A stretch of DNA of 64,000 nt from CBDCZY01 sp965224745 (lineage in GTDB: Bacteria > Pseudomonadota > Gammaproteobacteria > Methylococcales > Methylomonadaceae). Position numbers and translations under genes: made by a program. Of this stretch, positions 19,050 through 28,737 are shown one piece after another. The stretch's first letter is position 1, and each line of letters opens with the position of its first letter. The notes below the pieces were generated by a model, which worked only from the letters and a program-made list of their open reading frames with translations, was not told the origin of the DNA and did no database searches. Location: positions 310,001 to 374,000 of the forward strand of contig CBDCZY010000009.1 in the NCBI GenBank assembly GCA_965224745.1, given 5' to 3'.

Positions 19050-19733
19050 TTATCGTTCAATTTCTTTTTTTGCGACTTTGTTTCTCAAATAAACAGGAGA
19101 AACTTGTTCGGCGGAAACCCCTGGATTTTTTTTAAACTTCATTGAAGCCAACTGAACAATACACGAAGCATGAGGTAAACATTGATCATTAATTGAATAA
19201 ATTTCAGCGTTTATAGAAGCTACCAACTCTTCCTGGTAGTTTTTCCAGCCTGACCCAATCGCTGCGCCAGATAAACCTGTAGCTTTGACTTCATCTGGAC
19301 GAATAACTTGTTCTTCTGCAACTAGCTCGGCCAAGCCGCTATTATTTTTTACATATTCCGCCCAATAGATTTCTCCCATACGGGCGTCCATTGCAACATA
19401 CACTCGTTGGTGTACCTCGCTATTAAAATACCCTTGAGCTAAAGCGGCCAGGGTCGAGATGCCGATCACTGGCAAATTAGCGCCGAGAGCTAAACCTTGC
19501 ACTACGCCTGTGGCGATTCTCAAACCAGTGAAAGAACCCGGCCCTTGTCCGAAAACCAGACCATTTAAATCAATTAAGTCTAAGCCTTCTTTATTTAATA
19601 ATTTATCTATCATTGGCAGAACAAGATGACTGTGTTGACGCGATACTATTTCAAGCTCTTCAGCGACTATCCCATCTATTAACAAGGCAACAGAACATGC
19701 TTCAGTTGCTGTCTCAACGGCAAGTAATTTCAT
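19050..19733 (-). CDS. tsaB: tRNA threonylcarbamoyladenosine biosynthesis protein TsaB
   Basis: 227-residue ASKHA-fold scaffold of the TsaB-TsaD-TsaE complex that makes t6A37 in ANN-decoding tRNAs. Motifs: LLAVETATEACSVAL at the start, VFGQGPGSFTGLRIATGVVQGLA and VYVAMDARMGEIYWAEY. Its start overlaps the stop of the upstream helicase gene by one base (TAATG), which indicates translational coupling. Confidence 0.93.
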   Translation of the reverse strand: MKLLAVETATEACSVALLIDGIVAEELEIVSRQHSHLVLPMIDKLLNKEGLDLIDLNGLVFGQGPGSFTGLRIATGVVQGLALGANLPVIGISTLAALAQGYFNSEVHQRVYVAMDARMGEIYWAEYVKNNSGLAELVAEEQVIRPDEVKATGLSGAAIGSGWKNYQEELVASINAEIYSINDQCLPHASCIVQLASMKFKKNPGVSAEQVSPVYLRNKVAKKEIER

Positions 19734-21655
19734 TATTGAGCACGCTCCTCAACAAAAAATTGCGTGACGTCTTTAATGTCTCGGGTTCGTCGCATCGGTG
19801 GAAAACTATCTAAAAACGTCTGACCATACCCGTAAGAACGTTTTAAAAGTCTTGGGTCGCATATCACCAGTACGCCCCGATCATCGATATCTCTTATTAA
19901 TCTTCCAATACCTTGTTTTAGAGAGATAACCGCTACAGGTAATTGCTGCTCATAGAACGGATTTTTCCCCTGTTTTTTCATAGCATCAAGCTTTGCTTTA
20001 AGAATGGGGTCTCCGGGAGAAGCAAAGGGCAATTTGTCAATAATTACACAAGATAATGCTTCACCTCGCACATCAACGCCTTCCCAGAAGCTAGAAGTAC
20101 CTAATAAGACCGCATTACCTTGCTGCTTAAATGATTCAAGTAAACGAGTTTTAGACTGTGTTCCCTGAACCAACAATGGATAATCAATTTTATTGACTAA
20201 TAATTTAGCTGAATATTGGAGCGCACGGTGGCTGGTAAATAGAAAGAACGCTCTACCCTTACTGGCAGAAAGTACAGGTAAAACTGTTTCAACCACCGCT
20301 TCTGAATAGTTGGGCGTATTGGGCAAAGGAAGCCCGCGTGGATGGTAAAACAAGGATTGTTTGTGATAATCAAAAGGACTATCCCACAAGCCGGTACTAA
20401 CATTCTCCAAACCAAGGCTATTGATGAAATGATCAAAATTTTGAGCAACACTCAGTGTAGCTGAAGTAAAAATCCAGGTAGCTTCTGACTGATTAATAAA
20501 TTTTTGTATTTCGCCTGCAATATCAAGCGGTGTTCTAATTAAAGCAAAGCTTTTCTTGTGAGTCTCAAACCACTTTATCCATTCTTCAGGTTCGTCGCGA
20601 GTAATTATGGATAATTTTTTGGTCAATTCTTGCCCTCTTTTGTAACAGGCCTCTAACGTTTGAGTCCTAACTGAAGCAGCCTTTAAGTTTTCGTTCAATC
20701 GTTTCATTTGCAGACCCAAATCATTCAAAGCCTTCTGAAGAGCCGGATTGTTTTCTATTTCTCTCCATTCCCCTCTTCTAATCTCAACACCAAACGCTAA
20801 CCTGGCTTGCATGATTTCTTTTTCCAAGTCTTCACAGGCTAAGCGCAAGTCCGGCATATCAGATGCCTCTTTGTAAAATTCTATTAAAGTATCGTTCACT
20901 AGATTCGCGATGTGTCGGACGCTTAGGGAATCGCCTAAAAAATTTTCTGCTACATCATTCAGTTGATGTGCTTCGTCAACAATAATTACATCGCGTTCTG
21001 GCAATAATTCCCCGAAGCCGGTCTCTCTAATGGACCAGTCAGCGCATAGTAAATGATGGTTAATGATTAAAACTTCAGCTTCCATTGCTTTTTTTCTGGC
21101 TTTGACTACAAAACAATCGTTATAAACCGGACAATCTTGCCCTAAGCAATTGTCGACAGAAGACGTGGCGTGGTACCAGACGGAGCTAGTTTCAGCAACT
21201 TCAGCCACTTCGTTGATATCACCTTGTGAGGTGGTCTTAGACCAATCGTTGATTTTAGTTAAATCAGCAATATCGGACTTTTCAAAATGAGCGCCCGAAT
21301 GAATGGCATCGTTTAAACGGTGTAAGCATAAATAATTTGCTCTTCCTTTTAGTAAGGCAGCCCTAAAGGGTATCTTTACGGCTTTTTTTATTAATGGAAT
21401 GTCTTTGCCATAAAGTTGGTCTTGAAGGTTTTTAGTCCCAGTGGAGACAGCGATTTTTTTCCCTGACAAGATGGCTGGAATTAAATAGGCAAAGGTTTTC
21501 CCTGTGCCGGTGCCCGCTTCAGCAACTAAATTTCTTTTGTCTTCAATCGCTCTATCTATAGCCTGAGCCATTTCGACTTGACTAGACCTAGGATAATAAT
21601 TACTAATGACCTTCGCTAAAGGACCTTTGCTACCAAAAAATTCCTCCAGATCCAA
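19733..21655 (-). CDS. DinG-family ATP-dependent DNA helicase (YoaA type)
   Basis: 640-residue XPD-like superfamily 2 helicase. Walker A AEAGTGTGKTFAYL (about 42-55), DEAH box VDEAHQLND, and four cysteines between them (YLCLHRL ... CLGQDCPVYNDC) that fit a 4Fe-4S cluster. Motif VI is KQGIGRLIRDIDDRG. The size and the tsaB neighbour match YoaA of gammaproteobacteria, which works with DNA polymerase III chi in repair of stalled forks. Length is normal for the family. Confidence 0.9.
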   Translation of the reverse strand: MDLEEFFGSKGPLAKVISNYYPRSSQVEMAQAIDRAIEDKRNLVAEAGTGTGKTFAYLIPAILSGKKIAVSTGTKNLQDQLYGKDIPLIKKAVKIPFRAALLKGRANYLCLHRLNDAIHSGAHFEKSDIADLTKINDWSKTTSQGDINEVAEVAETSSVWYHATSSVDNCLGQDCPVYNDCFVVKARKKAMEAEVLIINHHLLCADWSIRETGFGELLPERDVIIVDEAHQLNDVAENFLGDSLSVRHIANLVNDTLIEFYKEASDMPDLRLACEDLEKEIMQARLAFGVEIRRGEWREIENNPALQKALNDLGLQMKRLNENLKAASVRTQTLEACYKRGQELTKKLSIITRDEPEEWIKWFETHKKSFALIRTPLDIAGEIQKFINQSEATWIFTSATLSVAQNFDHFINSLGLENVSTGLWDSPFDYHKQSLFYHPRGLPLPNTPNYSEAVVETVLPVLSASKGRAFFLFTSHRALQYSAKLLVNKIDYPLLVQGTQSKTRLLESFKQQGNAVLLGTSSFWEGVDVRGEALSCVIIDKLPFASPGDPILKAKLDAMKKQGKNPFYEQQLPVAVISLKQGIGRLIRDIDDRGVLVICDPRLLKRSYGYGQTFLDSFPPMRRTRDIKDVTQFFVEERAQ

Positions 21656-21759
21656 AAACCCTCCAAAGCTTGCTGCTCAACAAAAAAAGAAACAAGATAA
21701 CCTAAAATTTGCATGAATTACAAATGTAGCGCTGTGTAATAAAGGTTATAAGAGGCGAA

Positions 21760-21787
21760 TAATTAATAATATCCTCGCTCCTAAAAA
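21760..21787. repeat. half copy of the 15.1 kb palindromic repeat
   Basis: ATTAATAATATCCTCGCTCC followed by TAA resembles the right arm of the repeat at 15204-15230 (TATTATTAAATCCTCGCTCC TAA). The rest of the element is missing. It lies between divergent yoaA-type helicase and trxB. Confidence 0.55.
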
Positions 21788-21930
21788 TACCAGATGTACT
21801 TCTATGAGGCGTGAGTTTCCTAGCAAATGAATATATTATCCGAAATGAAGCCCTTTACGAATATCTGCATCACCGTCATAATAAACACTTATTTTGAACC
21901 ACTTAAATCGTAAGCTTTGGAGTTTTCTGA

Positions 21931-22887
21931 ATGGCCGCAACGAAACACTGCCGTCTTTTAATTTTGGGTTCGGGTCCTGCCGGTTATACAGCAGCAGTTT
22001 ATGCAGCTCGTGCAAACCTTAATCCAGTTCTGGTTACCGGCATTCAACAGGGCGGGCAACTAACCACCACCACAGATGTAGATAACTGGCCTGGCGACTT
22101 CGGCGGAGTCCAAGGGCCAGAGCTTATGGAAAGAATGCGCCAGCACGCTGAACGTTTTGAAACGGAAATAATATTCGACCATATACATACCGCTGAAATA
22201 GCCAAGCCACCATACAAGCTGCTGGGCGATTCTGGAATTTATACATGCGATGCTCTTATCATTGCGACAGGCGCGTCAGCCAAGTATTTAGGCTTACCTT
22301 CAGAAGAAGCTTTCATGGGCAAAGGTGTATCCGCCTGCGCGACTTGTGACGGTTTCTTTTACCGCAACAAACCAGTTGCCGTAATTGGCGGGGGGAATAC
22401 AGCAGTGGAAGAAGCCTTATATCTTTCCAACATTGCTTCAGAAGTGACTGTTATTCACCGCAGAGATAAGTTTAGAGCAGAAAAAATCCTATCTAATAAA
22501 TTGATAGAAAAATCCAAAAAAGGAAACGTTCGAATTTTATGGAATCACGTTCTAGATGAAGTGTTAGGCGATGATCAAGGCGTAACCGGCATTCAAATCA
22601 AAAACGTACTAGATAATAAAACGTCATCAGAAAACGTGGATGGCGTTTTCATAGCCATAGGCCACAGCCCGAATACCAGTATTTTTGAAGGTCAGTTAGA
22701 GATGAAACATGGCTACATAATTACCCATAGCGGTCTAAATGGCAATATAACAAGCACCAGCATTACCGGTATTTTTGCTGCGGGCGATGTAAGTGATTCT
22801 ATTTATAGACAAGCAGTAACCTCGGCAGGATCAGGCTGTATGGCCGCTTTAGATGCCGAGAAATATCTGGATGATCTTGAAGGTTGA
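21931..22887 (+). CDS. trxB: thioredoxin reductase TrxB
   Basis: 318-residue low-molecular-weight flavoprotein. FAD site GSGPAGYTAAVYAARA, redox centre CATC (in SACATCDGFF), NADPH site GGGNTAVEEALYLS and the C-terminal FAD block FAAGDVSDSIYRQAVTSAGSG. It starts the trxB-aat-bpt-infA run. Standard gammaproteobacterial gene order. Confidence 0.95.
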   Translation: MAATKHCRLLILGSGPAGYTAAVYAARANLNPVLVTGIQQGGQLTTTTDVDNWPGDFGGVQGPELMERMRQHAERFETEIIFDHIHTAEIAKPPYKLLGDSGIYTCDALIIATGASAKYLGLPSEEAFMGKGVSACATCDGFFYRNKPVAVIGGGNTAVEEALYLSNIASEVTVIHRRDKFRAEKILSNKLIEKSKKGNVRILWNHVLDEVLGDDQGVTGIQIKNVLDNKTSSENVDGVFIAIGHSPNTSIFEGQLEMKHGYIITHSGLNGNITSTSITGIFAAGDVSDSIYRQAVTSAGSGCMAALDAEKYLDDLEG

Positions 22888-22983
22888 AAATTTTGTTCAT
22901 GCTAGGATTTTTTAACTTAATTAATCCTGATGTTGTTTTCTCCAAAAAAGGTAAAACCTCGCTAACCAGCTTTTATTTTTTGC

Positions 22984-23673
22984 ATGTTGGCCATTCTTAA
23001 CCCCAATGATCCGCAGCAACCTTTTCCCCCGGCCGATCAAGCGCTTGCTGAACCAAATGGCTTATTAGCTGCTTTCGGCTGCTTATCGCCGGAAAGACTA
23101 ATACAAGCCTATCGACAAGGGGTTTTCCCCTGGTATAACCCTGACGAACCAATATTATGGTGGTCCCCAAACCCGAGAATGGTTTTGTTTCCTACAAATA
23201 TTCGGATCAGCAAAAGCTTAAAAAAACAAATTAATCAAAAGGTTTTCCACACTACGTTTGACACTGCTTTTCCGGACGTTATCAGAGGTTGTTCTGAAGC
23301 GAGGCACTACACAGATCAAACTTGGATTAGCAACGAAATTTTTGAAGCGTACCAGAAATTATTCGACTTAGGCTATGCTCATTCCATTGAAACTTGGGCA
23401 GGAGATGAGTTAGCGGGAGGCTTGTATGGTGTCGCTATTGGTCGGGTATTTTACGGTGAATCGATGTTCTTTAGAAAAAGCAATGCTTCTAAAGTAGCGT
23501 TTATTTTTCTGTCCAGCCTGCTTCAATCCTGGGGTTATAAATTAATCGATTGCCAAGTAAGTACTGCTCATTTAACTAGCTTCGGGGCTGAAATGATTAG
23601 TCGTAATCAATTTCTAAATTACCTGGATAACTATTGCGATGAACCAAGCCACCCACTAGCTTGGAAAAAGTGA
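22984..23673 (+). CDS. aat: leucyl/phenylalanyl-tRNA-protein transferase Aat
   Basis: 229 residues. Adds Leu or Phe from tRNA to N-terminal Lys/Arg of proteins, creating primary N-degrons for ClpS. Hallmarks: QAYRQGVFPWYNPDEPILWWSPNPR and ESMFFRKSNASKVAF, DCQVSTAHLTSFGAEMISR. One base separates it from bpt, so the two transferases are translated together. Confidence 0.95.
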   Translation: MLAILNPNDPQQPFPPADQALAEPNGLLAAFGCLSPERLIQAYRQGVFPWYNPDEPILWWSPNPRMVLFPTNIRISKSLKKQINQKVFHTTFDTAFPDVIRGCSEARHYTDQTWISNEIFEAYQKLFDLGYAHSIETWAGDELAGGLYGVAIGRVFYGESMFFRKSNASKVAFIFLSSLLQSWGYKLIDCQVSTAHLTSFGAEMISRNQFLNYLDNYCDEPSHPLAWKK

Positions 23674-23674
23674 G

Positions 23675-24409
23675 ATGAATAGCATCCCCATTTATCTTTC
23701 GCAAGAACACTCCTGTGGTTACTTCAGCGAAAAAAAAGCCACAACAGCATATATTCACCCTAACTTTTCGCTTACAACTGACGATTATTCGAGATTGATT
23801 GAACAAGGTTTCAGACGAAGTGGTGAATATGTATATCAACCCCAATGCCAAAATTGTGATGAGTGTATACCGGTTCGTTTACCCGTCGATCAATTTGTGG
23901 CAGCACGCAATCAAAAGAGGTGTCTTAAAAAGAATGCTGACCTTACTTACTCAATAAAAACCGCATCCTACCACCCTGAACACTTCGAACTCTATAAACG
24001 CTATCAATCCTGGAAACATCCTGATGGCACGATGCAGCAAGTGGATCATAACAGCTATTTAAGTTTTTTAAGAAGCAGTTGGTGTAGTACATGTTTTGTT
24101 GAATTTCGACTGGACGAACAAGTTGTTGCTGTCTCTGTGATTGACACGCTAAACGATGCATTATCGGCAGTATATACCTTCTATGCACCAGAATTAGATA
24201 GCAGAAGTCTCGGTGTTTATAGCATTCTTTGGCAAATAAATTACGCTAAACATCTTAAGCTCGAATGGCTATATCTAGGCTACTGGATAAAAAAAAGTCA
24301 AAAAATGTCTTACAAAAATCAATATCGGCCTATCGAAGCATTTATTGATGACCGCTGGCGCCTTTTTAAAAAGGACGAGAATATTGCTGGAGTATATGCT
24401 AAAATCTGA
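23675..24409 (+). CDS. bpt: aspartate/glutamate leucyltransferase Bpt (arginyl-transferase family)
   Basis: 244 residues of the ATE family. Cysteine-rich start EHSCGYFSEKKA and QCQNCDECIPVRLPVDQF, and the C-terminal GNAT-like part with LGVYSILWQI and LGYWIKKSQKMSYKNQYRPIE. Bacterial Bpt adds leucine to N-terminal Asp/Glu. Together with Aat upstream and ClpS/ClpA opposite, it completes an N-end rule branch. Confidence 0.94.
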   Translation: MNSIPIYLSQEHSCGYFSEKKATTAYIHPNFSLTTDDYSRLIEQGFRRSGEYVYQPQCQNCDECIPVRLPVDQFVAARNQKRCLKKNADLTYSIKTASYHPEHFELYKRYQSWKHPDGTMQQVDHNSYLSFLRSSWCSTCFVEFRLDEQVVAVSVIDTLNDALSAVYTFYAPELDSRSLGVYSILWQINYAKHLKLEWLYLGYWIKKSQKMSYKNQYRPIEAFIDDRWRLFKKDENIAGVYAKI

Positions 24410-24438
24410 TCGGATTGAATAACTCTAATTAGGTTTAA

Positions 24439-24657
24439 ATGGCTAAAGAAGATCAAATTGAAATGGAGGGTAAGGTAATTGAGACGCTTCCCAATACCAT
24501 GTTCCGAGTCGAACTTGAAAATGGTCACATACTTACCGCTCATATTTCTGGAAAAATGCGAAAACACTACATCCGAATTCTAACCGGCGATAGTGTCAAA
24601 GTAGAAATGACTCCATACGACTTAACCAAAGGTCGCATTACATTCCGAATGCGCTAA
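24439..24657 (+). CDS. infA: translation initiation factor IF-1
   Basis: 72-residue OB-fold protein, the exact family length: MAKEDQIEMEGKVIETLPNT, then VELENGHILTAHISGKMRKHYIRIL and a C-terminal GRITFRMR. Ends 13 bp from the convergent clpA stop. Confidence 0.96.
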   Translation: MAKEDQIEMEGKVIETLPNTMFRVELENGHILTAHISGKMRKHYIRILTGDSVKVEMTPYDLTKGRITFRMR

Positions 24658-24670
24658 TTTCTCAATAAAG

Positions 24671-26944
24671 TCACTCCGACGTCTCAGGCAATGTCAACTG
24701 CTTGCTTTCAATGTTAAATTCCAATTGATCATCCACAACACTAATTGATACGTGCCCACCATCCACTAGTTTGCCAAAAAGCAAGTCATTGGCCAAAGGC
24801 TTTTTGATTTTTTCTTGAATCAATCGAGCCATGGGCCGAGCACCCATTTTTTCATCGCAACCATTTTCTGCCAACCAAAGCCTTGCTTCAGAATCCAGTG
24901 ATAAAGAAACATTTCGATCAGATAGTTGTGTTTCTAGTTCAAAAATAAATTTATCGACTACTGATCCCAGAATACTCATATCCAGCGAGTGGAACTGGAC
25001 GATTGTATCCAAGCGATTTCTAAACTCAGGAGAAAACATTTTTTCAATGACCTTCATACTATCACTAGCATGCTCTTGCTTGGTAAAACCAATAGAAGTT
25101 CGACTGGCTTCATGAGCACCCGCGTTGGTTGTCATAACTAAAATAATGTTTCGAAAATCTGCTTTTCTACCATTATTATCAGTTAATGTACCGTGATCCA
25201 TTACCTGGAGCAGCAGATTAAAAACGTCAGGATGCGCTTTTTCTATTTCATCCAATAACAATACTGCATGGGGATGTTTGGTAATTTGTTCAGTTAATAA
25301 ACCGCCTTGATCAAAGCCTACATAGCCGGGAGGCGCGCCAATTAACCTGGAAACGGTATGAGCTTCCATATATTCCGACATATCGAACCTGATTAATTCA
25401 ATGCCTAAAACCTTCGCTAATTGCCTGGTTACTTCAGTTTTTCCAACGCCAGTGGGTCCGGAAAACAAGAATGAACCTATCGTTTTCTGCTCGTCTCTTA
25501 ACCCAGAACGAGACAACTTGATGGCGGTTGATAGCGATGAGATGGCTTCATCCTGTCCAAAAACGAGCATTTTTAGATTCTTTTCCAAGTCTTGTAACTT
25601 GCTTTTATCGCTCGAAGACACTGATTTAGGTGGTATTCTCGCCATTTTAGAGACAATAATCTCTATATCACCGCTTTCAATCGTTTCCTTTCTGCTTTCT
25701 AACGGTAACAACCGTTGGCTTGCACCCGCCTCGTCAATAACATCAATAGCCTTATCAGGTAAGAAGCGATCATTAATATATCGACTTGATAAATCAACGG
25801 CAGACCTTAAACTTTCTACACTGTATTTAACATCATGATGCTCTTCGAAACGACTGCGTAGTCCTTTTAAGATCTGGAATGTTTCTTCTACAGACGGTTC
25901 TTCAACATCAATTTTTTGAAACCTTCTTGCCAACGCCCTATCTTTTTCAAATATGCCTCTATATTCTTGATAGGTAGTCGAACCAATACATCGAAGCTGA
26001 CCTGATGCCAGTATTGGTTTTATCAGGTTAGATGCATCCATCACACCACCTGAAGCCGAGCCAGCGCCGATAATGGTATGAATTTCATCGATAAACAATA
26101 TAGCTCTGGTCTCTTTCTTGAGTTGAGAAATTAAAGATTTGAGACGTTTTTCGAAATCACCCCGATATTTAGTCCCAGCCACTAAAGCTCCTAAATCCAG
26201 CGAATAAACGATGCATTCTGCGAGCACTTCTGGCACATCCTCTTCTACAATCTTTCTGGCCAGTCCTTCTGCTATAGCCGTTTTACCAACGCCTGCTTCA
26301 CCCACAAAAAGGGGATTATTTTTTCTTCTGCGACACAAAATTTGAACGGTTCTTTCCAACTCAAGATCTCGCCCAATAAGGGGGTCTATTTTTCCTTGCC
26401 TTGCCTCTTCATTTAAATTTGTTGCATATTTTTCGAGCGGACTTTCAGATAATGAGACACCATCACTTTCCTGGTTATCAGTTTGACTTTGCTGATGATT
26501 ATCAAATTGATCAATTTTAGAAATACCATGCGCCAAATAATTAACAACATCCAATCTCGTAATATCTTGTTTATTCAACAAATACACAGCGTGCGAATCT
26601 TGCTCGCTAAACAACGCAACCAACAAATTGGCGCCCGTCACTTCTTTTTTGTTGGACGCTTGAACGTGAAATACAGCCCTTTGCAATACTCTTTGGAACC
26701 CTAATGTTGGCTGAGTTTCTCTTGGCGTTTCTGATGCGATTATAGAGATTGTTTCATCTATAAATTTGGTCAATTCGCCACGCAATAACTTAATATTACA
26801 CCCACAAGCCCTTAAAACTGGTTCTGCAGAGGCATTATCAAGAAGCGATAAAAGCAAATGCTCAATCGTAATGAATTCATGCTTTTTTTCACGCGCTTCT
26901 TTAAAAGCGTTATTTAAAGTAAACTCTAACTCTTTACTTAACAT
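24671..26944 (-). CDS. clpA: ATP-dependent Clp protease ATP-binding subunit ClpA
   Basis: 757-residue class 1 Hsp100 unfoldase that feeds ClpP. N-domain (1-145, double Clp_N repeat), D1 with Walker A GEAGVGKTA and FIDEIHTIIGAG, D2 with Walker A GPTGVGKTE, LLLDEIEKAHPDV and the NxxGARPMAR sensor-2 region. The ClpP-binding loop is expected in D2. It is 13 bp downstream of clpS, the adaptor, in one operon. Confidence 0.95.
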   Translation of the reverse strand: MLSKELEFTLNNAFKEAREKKHEFITIEHLLLSLLDNASAEPVLRACGCNIKLLRGELTKFIDETISIIASETPRETQPTLGFQRVLQRAVFHVQASNKKEVTGANLLVALFSEQDSHAVYLLNKQDITRLDVVNYLAHGISKIDQFDNHQQSQTDNQESDGVSLSESPLEKYATNLNEEARQGKIDPLIGRDLELERTVQILCRRRKNNPLFVGEAGVGKTAIAEGLARKIVEEDVPEVLAECIVYSLDLGALVAGTKYRGDFEKRLKSLISQLKKETRAILFIDEIHTIIGAGSASGGVMDASNLIKPILASGQLRCIGSTTYQEYRGIFEKDRALARRFQKIDVEEPSVEETFQILKGLRSRFEEHHDVKYSVESLRSAVDLSSRYINDRFLPDKAIDVIDEAGASQRLLPLESRKETIESGDIEIIVSKMARIPPKSVSSSDKSKLQDLEKNLKMLVFGQDEAISSLSTAIKLSRSGLRDEQKTIGSFLFSGPTGVGKTEVTRQLAKVLGIELIRFDMSEYMEAHTVSRLIGAPPGYVGFDQGGLLTEQITKHPHAVLLLDEIEKAHPDVFNLLLQVMDHGTLTDNNGRKADFRNIILVMTTNAGAHEASRTSIGFTKQEHASDSMKVIEKMFSPEFRNRLDTIVQFHSLDMSILGSVVDKFIFELETQLSDRNVSLSLDSEARLWLAENGCDEKMGARPMARLIQEKIKKPLANDLLFGKLVDGGHVSISVVDDQLEFNIESKQLTLPETSE

Positions 26945-26957
26945 AATTCCTCCGCAT

Positions 26958-27281
26958 TTACACTTCCTCCATTGAACACATCAATGGATGCTGGTGTTCA
27001 CGAGAATATTCATTAACAAGTTTCACTTTTGTTTCAGCCACGTCTTTGGAAAAAACACCACAAACACCGATTCCTCTGGTGTGCACATGTAACATTATCT
27101 GGGTCGCCTTTTCATGATTTAATCCGAAAAAGCTCATCAAAACCTCTACCACAAAGTCCATCGGTGTAAAATCATCGTTGATTAAAATGACCTTGTAAAG
27201 AGGCGGTTTTTTTAACTTCGGCTTGGCTTCTTGAACAGCCAAACCATTTTCATACTCTTTGGATGGATCAAACTCTGACAT
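26958..27281 (-). CDS. clpS: ATP-dependent Clp protease adaptor ClpS
   Basis: 107-residue adaptor that recognises N-degrons and hands them to ClpA. Core: YKVILINDDFTPMDFVVEVLMSFF with the degron-pocket N-D-D, and MLHVHTRGIGVCGVFSKDVAETKV. First gene of clpSA. An IS3 element starts about 175 bp upstream of its ATG and could alter its promoter. Confidence 0.95.
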   Translation of the reverse strand: MSEFDPSKEYENGLAVQEAKPKLKKPPLYKVILINDDFTPMDFVVEVLMSFFGLNHEKATQIMLHVHTRGIGVCGVFSKDVAETKVKLVNEYSREHQHPLMCSMEEV

Positions 27282-27454
27282 CTTTCGTTTAAAACCTCTT
27301 TAATAGTCCTTATATTAACATAGTGGCAACCGAGTATTATTTCAATTCAAAGTGTGATATTTCTGAACATTAATTTAGTTATTCAAGTACAATTTTCCAA
27401 CTTTTCCAGTAGCAAACAAGAACATAATAATGCCCCAACAAATCCAGACGAGAA

Positions 27455-28705
27455 ATTAAAGAAATCTTATTCCAATTTAGTTACTATTTAAAGAAAATAT
27501 TGGAGTATTTTAATGAGCAGAAAAAGAACAAGTTACAGCGCTGAGTTTAAAAGCAGATTAGTCTTAGAGGTCTTGAAAAATGAAAAGACACTGCAAGAAA
27601 TAGCGAGTACGAATAACATCACGCCTAAAAACCTGCAAAACTGGAAAAAGATCTTCTTAGACAATGCGGAAATAGCGATGGAACCCGCCAAAGCAGTGAA
27701 AGAATATAAAGAGGAATTATTAGCAGCTCAAGAACAAAATGAGATGCTGAGTAAGATCGTAGGCAAGATGACGGTTGAAAAGGAGTGGCTTGAAAAAAAG
27801 CTAAAAAGCTTGGGCTTATCTAATAAGAAACAACTGATAGAACCCAAGCTTGATACTCTTTCGCTGACTCAGCAGTGTACTTTACTCGGCCTAAATAGAA
27901 GTAGCCTTTATTACAAAAATAGAGAAAACCCCAAGAAAAAAGAAATCAAAGCGCATATCAATCAAGTTTTTGAAGAGATACCCATTTATGGTGCAGCTAA
28001 AGTACACCAGCAATTACTTGAAGATGGATTTAAGGTCAGTTTAAATACGGTAGCAAGTTATCGGCAACAAATGGGGCTGAAAGCTGTTCTGGCGGTTAAA
28101 CAGGTCAATACGACTGCGCCGATAAAAGAACATAAAAAATATGACTATAAACTTCGAGGACTTGATATAACAGAGGCTAATCAAGTCTGGAGTACAGATA
28201 TTACCTACATCAAAACAAAGGGCGGTATGGTTTATTTAGCCGCTATTATTGATTGGCACTCAAAGGCGGTGCTCTCCCACAGAATATCCAACACCATGGA
28301 TTCCACATTAGTTGTCGATGTATTGGATGAGGCACTTGCACACTATGGCACCCCTGAAATATTTAATACAGACCAAGGCAGTCAATATACCAGCGAAATT
28401 CATACCCAACGGCTAAAAAATAAAGGGATCACTATCTCAATGGATGGAAAAGGCAGAGCGACTGATAATATTTGTATTGAACGATTCTGGCGCAGTGCAA
28501 AATGTGAACGTATTTATCTAAATGAATACGATTCAATCAACGCCTTACAAAAAGATGTTGATGATTATATTGAGTTTTATAATCACAGACGATTTCATGA
28601 AACATTAGATTATAAAAAACCAATGAAGGTGTATAAAGAAAGTATTTTAGATAAAAATACGATGGATGTAGCCGCTTAATGATTAGGAATAAGATTTAAG
28701 GGAAT
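27455..28705 (+). mobile_element. IS3 family insertion sequence (approximate ends)
   Basis: Surrounds the transposase frame at 27513. Sub-terminal inverted repeats AAATCTTATTCC (27462-27473) and GGAATAAGATTT (28686-28697) are perfect copies. The outer bases (AGACGAGA / TATCTGTCT) are also partly mirrored, so ends are given to within about 10 bp. No target duplication could be fixed. It sits between clpS and nudJ. Confidence 0.8.
27513..28679 (+). CDS. IS3 family transposase, single fused frame
   Basis: 388 residues. OrfA-like N-terminus with HTH (YSAEFKSRLVLEVLKNEKTL...ITPKNLQNWKK) and leucine-rich coiled coil to residue 98, then an rve-type integrase core with the DDE residues in STDITYIKT (D), FNTDQGSQYTS (D) and NICIERFWRS (E). 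Most IS3 members need a -1 frameshift to join OrfA and OrfB; here they are already in one frame. A zero-frame A AAA AAG heptamer at 27794-27800 would lead, on -1 slippage, to a stop at 27821-27823. Confidence 0.92.
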   Translation: MSRKRTSYSAEFKSRLVLEVLKNEKTLQEIASTNNITPKNLQNWKKIFLDNAEIAMEPAKAVKEYKEELLAAQEQNEMLSKIVGKMTVEKEWLEKKLKSLGLSNKKQLIEPKLDTLSLTQQCTLLGLNRSSLYYKNRENPKKKEIKAHINQVFEEIPIYGAAKVHQQLLEDGFKVSLNTVASYRQQMGLKAVLAVKQVNTTAPIKEHKKYDYKLRGLDITEANQVWSTDITYIKTKGGMVYLAAIIDWHSKAVLSHRISNTMDSTLVVDVLDEALAHYGTPEIFNTDQGSQYTSEIHTQRLKNKGITISMDGKGRATDNICIERFWRSAKCERIYLNEYDSINALQKDVDDYIEFYNHRRFHETLDYKKPMKVYKESILDKNTMDVAA

Positions 28706-28737
28706 ATCTGTCTTGACTCTTTGGGTTGCTATACATT

